Source: CAZHHH01 sp052400685
GTDB taxonomy: Bacteria; Bacteroidota; Bacteroidia; Bacteroidales; Marinilabiliaceae
Length of the DNA stretch: 64,000 bases
Strand: one strand, 5' to 3'
NCBI GenBank assembly: GCA_052400685.1
Contig: JBQTGJ010000019.1
This document shows, one piece after another, positions 61,601 through 64,000 of the stretch. Within the stretch, counting starts at the first letter, position 1; every line of letters begins with the position of its first letter. A model generated the notes under the pieces. It was not told where the DNA came from and ran no database searches. It saw nothing but the letters and a program-made list of their open reading frames with translations. A program made the position numbers and the translations under genes.

Positions 61601-62608
61601 AACGGTGTATTTGTTTACGAAAACAATTGTTCTCTGAAGACAATTTTGACTTATGATAACCCAATTCAAGGATGGAATTATTTAAGTTTGGTTTATAAAA
61701 AAGGGATCCCATCACTATATATTAATGGGGAATTAGTTGCTAAAGGTGTGAAATCAAAATTTATTGTTCATCCTGGTTTTCGAACAGGTATGAAATCTAA
61801 AGAATTCAACAACTGGTTTGAGGGTGATTGTGAAAATTTGGAGGTTGATAATAAAGCGTTCTCTGATAAACAAATTCGGGATTTGGGTACTGGTAAACTT
61901 GCATATTTAAAACAATCGCCGGAAGTTAAACTCTTAGTAAATAACCAACACAATGTGTTGGCTGAATTCATTGAAAATGGAAAATATAGCGTATCTATTA
62001 ATAATGATATTCATCAGATAATAGATATTACTCAATGTTCATCTGAAGATATTTCTAATCAATGGAAAATTCAATTTCCCAAAGAATCAGGAATTAAAAA
62101 AACGTTTGATATGCCGGTTTTGAAATCGCTGATTAAATGTTCTGATTTTGATGTCCAGCATTTTTCTGGTACTTGTATATATCATAGAGTATTTCGTTTA
62201 GATTCTATTCTTGATCAAACAAAAATTATGATTGATTTAGGTAGAGTAGAGGTAATTGCAAAGGTTTTTGTGAATGGTACAGAGGCCGGTTTATTATGGA
62301 AGCCTCCATTTCAGTTGGATATTACCGGTTTAGTACAACATGGTGTTAATAGTCTAAGGATTGAGGTAACCACTTTGTGGATCAATCGCTTAATCGGTGA
62401 TGAAAATCTGCCAGTGGAAAACAATTATAGTGTTCATAACTACATTGAAAAATTACCGGATTGGTACATCAATAATGAATTAAAACCCGGGAAAAGAAAG
62501 ACGTTTAGTGTTTGGAAAAATTATTCAAAAGATAAACCTCTCGTGGAATCAGGATTGTTAGGCCCGGTTTCTGTTATTGTCGCTGAGAAAAGGGTTATTG
62601 TTAAATAG
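58625..62608 (+). CDS. GH106 alpha-L-rhamnosidase with LamG insertion
   Basis: A 1,327-residue lipoprotein (LVFQLACSS). The catalytic region (about 45-900) shows GH106 features: PWVFWQWMNGNITKEGI near the start, GFTTDSWECG, GLQYHAEPYGDG and VVAAESFTGMP, glutamate-bearing motifs of the known alpha-L-rhamnosidase active site. Residues about 939-1,088 form a LamG/concanavalin-like domain (DFTISAWCKPE, GWNYLSLVYKKG, LYINGELV), and the C-terminus (about 1,190-1,300) is a GH2-type jelly-roll with VFVNGTEAGLLWKPP. Typical GH106 proteins are ~1,050-1,150 residues, so the LamG is the extra part. It cleaves terminal alpha-L-rhamnose. Its stop codon lies inside the duplicated target of a palindromic element. 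Confidence 0.9.
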   Translation: MKMKRIPGSYRRCCFFILGIAMLVFQLACSSKDLKIKNGATLDQMGNYFVNPPDSVKPWVFWQWMNGNITKEGITLDLEAMKRMGIGGALCFNNAVGITRGPVDYASDKWFDMTEFAVKEARRLGLKIMFHNSPGYSGTGGPWVTPEMSMQELVWSETQISQSKSIKVVLDKPYARMNYYKDAFILAYPSLPDEKGLMKDYISSLTVNDVKKDKSVLCDNNPETKIRLNRKDNQNEVIFQFDIPYKAQSITVYRTVNEEPNDLFDGPRDHPPYMALEVSHDGTEYSKVASWGMPQLREGNTPGMQNFKPVEAKYYKLIASSPTWLSEVELHGAVRLAGWPGKADFTHGNSGGTRIPICTKDVIFHSTIIDVTENLDENGQLNWEAPYKSDWTIVRLGHTTTGEENAAHPDSGAGLEIDKLNRAALDFQFEKFNSKIVERLKPYIGNAFLGFTTDSWECGKQNWSVVLPQEFMKRNNYDITSWVLALTGRIIDSEDATHKFLDDFNATQVEVLTDNYYGYWDQKCNEIGLQYHAEPYGDGTLDGLTACRYLDVPMCEFWTRHIYGSDKYSKQAVSGAHLYGKQVVAAESFTGMPLTSKWTAFPYALKAQGDYFYSLGVNRFAFHVFVHQPYTTGYPGMTMGPFGSHIDRNNTWTEQSYGWINYLSRCQYILQQGKAVIDACYFKGDEPSPLVPDVYPMMPDGYKCDVFGPDALYNRMRINDGKIVLPDGMQYQIAIMAPLNEIRLSTLKQFRNLVEAGMTLVVNNKPQKSYGNESTDLEVKMFVDKFYGNLDGEKVTKTKVGKGVVVWGEDLKTVFNTKNIRPDFLYSSENGDAVINHLHKIIGGEDVFFISNYCRNAEKITASFNIEKKLPELWNAETGEISVAPVYRFEDERTIIPFDLNPAESCFIVFRKDATAERNIQIKKGQDVVLSTYEFERFDPLKYEDVKNDFTISAWCKPETYAHRGRGFLIHPVQGSLLFGKEHAICGIGVGTNGVFVYENNCSLKTILTYDNPIQGWNYLSLVYKKGIPSLYINGELVAKGVKSKFIVHPGFRTGMKSKEFNNWFEGDCENLEVDNKAFSDKQIRDLGTGKLAYLKQSPEVKLLVNNQHNVLAEFIENGKYSVSINNDIHQIIDITQCSSEDISNQWKIQFPKESGIKKTFDMPVLKSLIKCSDFDVQHFSGTCIYHRVFRLDSILDQTKIMIDLGRVEVIAKVFVNGTEAGLLWKPPFQLDITGLVQHGVNSLRIEVTTLWINRLIGDENLPVENNYSVHNYIEKLPDWYINNELKPGKRKTFSVWKNYSKDKPLVESGLLGPVSVIVAEKRVIVK

Positions 62609-62751
62609 TGCTTGCAAGAAAACTTTTGTGTCACATAAGAAAGACCCGTTTTTGAGGCTTGTGAAGCTCGGGAAATGTGAGTATGCTGATGTAAATGATC
62701 CTTTTGAGAGCATGCATAACGCAGAAGTTGAACTTTATAAACGGACGCTGC
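62609..62751. repeat. ~140-bp dispersed palindromic element, copy J
   Basis: It contains TTTTTGAGGCTTGTGAAGCT, GAAATGTGAGTATGCTGATG and GAGCATGCATAACGCAGAAG, and ends AACTTTATAAACGGACG. Direct 7-bp repeats TAAATAG flank it (62602-62608 and 62752-62758). The left copy includes the TAG stop codon of the GH106 gene. Confidence 0.8.
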
Positions 62752-62763
62752 TAAATAGGGAAT

Positions 62764-62858
62764 TTTGATGAAACGAGCCATGATAAAGCATCTCCCACAA
62801 AGAAAAATGATTATTTCTGGCCGGTTTCATCTGAGTTTTGAATGGAAAAAATAAACAC
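62764..62858 (+). promoter_or_regulatory. Conserved leader before GH43, with mini-ORF
   Basis: It starts ATGAAACGAGCC at 62768 like the GH97 leader, which opens a 28-codon frame (M-K-R-A-M-I-K-H-L and so on) ending at about 62853. It shares ATGATTAT with CTGG after it, and AAACA(C/T)ATGAA at the gene start. By eye the two leaders agree at roughly 60% of positions. Function is unknown. Confidence 0.45.
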
Positions 62859-64000
62859 ATGAAGATAATTATTAGTATTGGTTTGTTGATTTGGACATCG
62901 TTAATTGGGTGTTCTAATTGTGTGAAAAATGAATTCAAAGAAACTGAAAGTCAAGTTCCTTATGTTTCTGATGTTTGGGTGGCTGATAATGGTGATGGTA
63001 CATACACTAATCCTATATTGTATGCAGACTATTCTGATCCTGACGTGCTTAGAGTTGGGGGTGATTATTACTTGACTGCTTCAAGTTTTAATTGTAGTCC
63101 TGGGTTACCTATACTCCATTCTAAAGACTTGGTTAATTGGTCAATAGTTAATTATGCGCTTCCTCATTTAAATTATAATAAGATTTTTGTTGTTCCTCAG
63201 CACGGAAAAGGAGTTTGGGCTCCTTCCATTAAATATCACGATGGCGAATTTTATATCTATTGGGGTGACCCTGATTGGGGAATTTACATGGTTAAAACCA
63301 AAAATCCCTTAGATCAGTGGAGCAAGCCTGTCTTGGTAAAAGAAGCTAAAGGAATGATTGATCCCAGTCCCCTTTGGGATGAGGACGGCAAAACTTATTT
63401 GATAACAGCATGGGCAGCAAGTCGCGCTAATGTCAATAGTGTTTTAACTGTTTGGGAGATGAATAAAGAAGGAACCGAAATTGTTTCCCAAGGTAAACAT
63501 GTATTTGATGGCCATGATAATCATCATACCGTAGAAGGTCCTAAAATGTATAAAAAAGATGACTATTACTATATCTTCTGTCCCGCAGGTGGTGTTTCTA
63601 CTGGTTGGCAGTTAATACTTCGCTCTAAAAATATATACGGGCCATATGAACAAAAGGTCGTGATGCATCAAGGCAATACCACTATAAACGGACCTCATCA
63701 GGGGGCTTGGATTGAAACTCAAATAGGAGAATCCTGGTTTATGCATTTCCAGGATAAAGGCGCTTACGGTCGTGTGTTACATTTGAATCCGGTAAAATGG
63801 GAAGATGGTTGGCCGATGATGGGTGAAGATATCAATGGAGATGGAATAGGAGAACCTGTAGCAATACATAAAAAACCTGATGTTGGGAAAAAATGGCCCA
63901 TTTGTACGCCTGCCGAAAGTGATGAATTCGATAATGGTCAATTAGGATTGCAATGGCAATGGGCTGCTAATCAATCTGTAAAATGGGCTGTTCAATTGCC
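62859..64000 (+). CDS. GH43-family glycoside hydrolase (3' partial)
   Basis: 380 codons are visible; the gene runs off the window. A lipoprotein signal (SLIGCSN) is followed by a five-bladed propeller. Catalytic candidates are Asp60 in YSDPDVLR (general base), Asp168 in IDPSPLW (pKa modulator) and Glu226 in EGPKMYK (general acid), the normal GH43 triad. From about residue 345 a second beta-sandwich (FDNGQLGLQWQW) of the GH43 C-terminal type begins. GH43 enzymes act on alpha-L-arabinofuranosides or beta-xylosides, and some on galactans; the two-domain type favours arabinofuranosidase/xylosidase. It would trim side chains of the PUL substrate. ATG 62859 follows the conserved leader. Confidence 0.9.
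   Translation, partial: MKIIISIGLLIWTSLIGCSNCVKNEFKETESQVPYVSDVWVADNGDGTYTNPILYADYSDPDVLRVGGDYYLTASSFNCSPGLPILHSKDLVNWSIVNYALPHLNYNKIFVVPQHGKGVWAPSIKYHDGEFYIYWGDPDWGIYMVKTKNPLDQWSKPVLVKEAKGMIDPSPLWDEDGKTYLITAWAASRANVNSVLTVWEMNKEGTEIVSQGKHVFDGHDNHHTVEGPKMYKKDDYYYIFCPAGGVSTGWQLILRSKNIYGPYEQKVVMHQGNTTINGPHQGAWIETQIGESWFMHFQDKGAYGRVLHLNPVKWEDGWPMMGEDINGDGIGEPVAIHKKPDVGKKWPICTPAESDEFDNGQLGLQWQWAANQSVKWAVQL

Noticed and set aside
44035..64000. Ulvan utilization locus
   Set aside because: No sulfatase or ulvan-type lyase is visible; the enzyme mix alone is not enough.

Overview
The window is chromosomal DNA from a member of the phylum Bacteroidota, most likely an environmental Bacteroidales/Marinilabiliales-type organism. 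The evidence is a SusC/SusD pair, type IX secretion (T9SS) C-terminal sorting domains, Bacteroidota-only families (DUF6261-like, DUF6377-like, GLPGLI-like), a promoter of the TTTG-N19-TAnnTTTG type before the HU gene, and a Na+-pumping methylmalonyl-CoA decarboxylase cluster typical of succinate/propionate-producing anaerobes. No phage, plasmid or CRISPR locus is visible.

Layout. 1-3.8 kb: the 3' end of a giant T9SS-sorted protein of near-identical 231-bp MBG repeats, then a gene-free stretch with a 41-bp minisatellite of 14 units. 3.8-5.9 kb: a DUF6261-like gene and a small [2Fe-2S] protein paired with a ferredoxin reductase-like flavoprotein. 5.9-10.4 kb (minus strand): methylmalonyl-CoA epimerase, decarboxylase alpha subunit, OadG-like subunit, biotin carrier and OadB sodium pump. 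10.6-20.2 kb: housekeeping genes (aminotransferase, ftsE, asnA, LTA-synthase-like transferase, HU, trmH-like, LytTR regulator). 20.4-25.1 kb (minus): a phosphate-uptake-like cluster (Pit permease with PhoU-like tail, porin, beta-helix lipoprotein). 25.3-36.7 kb: LysE exporter, a DUF6377-type membrane regulator beside a SusB-like GH97, a cold-shock-domain protein, SDR, slyD, aroC, a dicarboxylate symporter and tRNA-Pro(CGG).

37.6-64 kb is a polysaccharide utilization locus: a kinase-less propeller/AraC regulator, an intact IS66 beside an older IS66 relic, SusC, SusD, an Ig-like surface lipoprotein, an alginate-lyase-superfamily enzyme, an atypical GH97, GH88, a secreted DNRLRE/CBM96-like protein, a serine hydrolase, a GH106 alpha-L-rhamnosidase with a LamG insertion, and a GH43 cut by the window end. 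Lyase + GH88 + GH106 suggest a rhamnose- and uronate-containing glycan: the lyase would make unsaturated uronate ends, GH88 would remove them, and GH106, GH43 and GH97 would trim side chains. The substrate is inference.

The most interesting unlabelled signal is a dispersed ~140-bp palindromic intergenic element, MITE-like, with about ten recognisable copies plus decayed ones. It has inverted ends related to GTCTGTCCATAAAGTC, and several copies are flanked by 6-8 bp direct repeats. Copies recur at stop codons of CTAAATAR type. A second signal is a conserved ~90-bp leader, with a mini-ORF starting Met-Lys-Arg, before two glycosidase genes and orphaned near the minisatellite.
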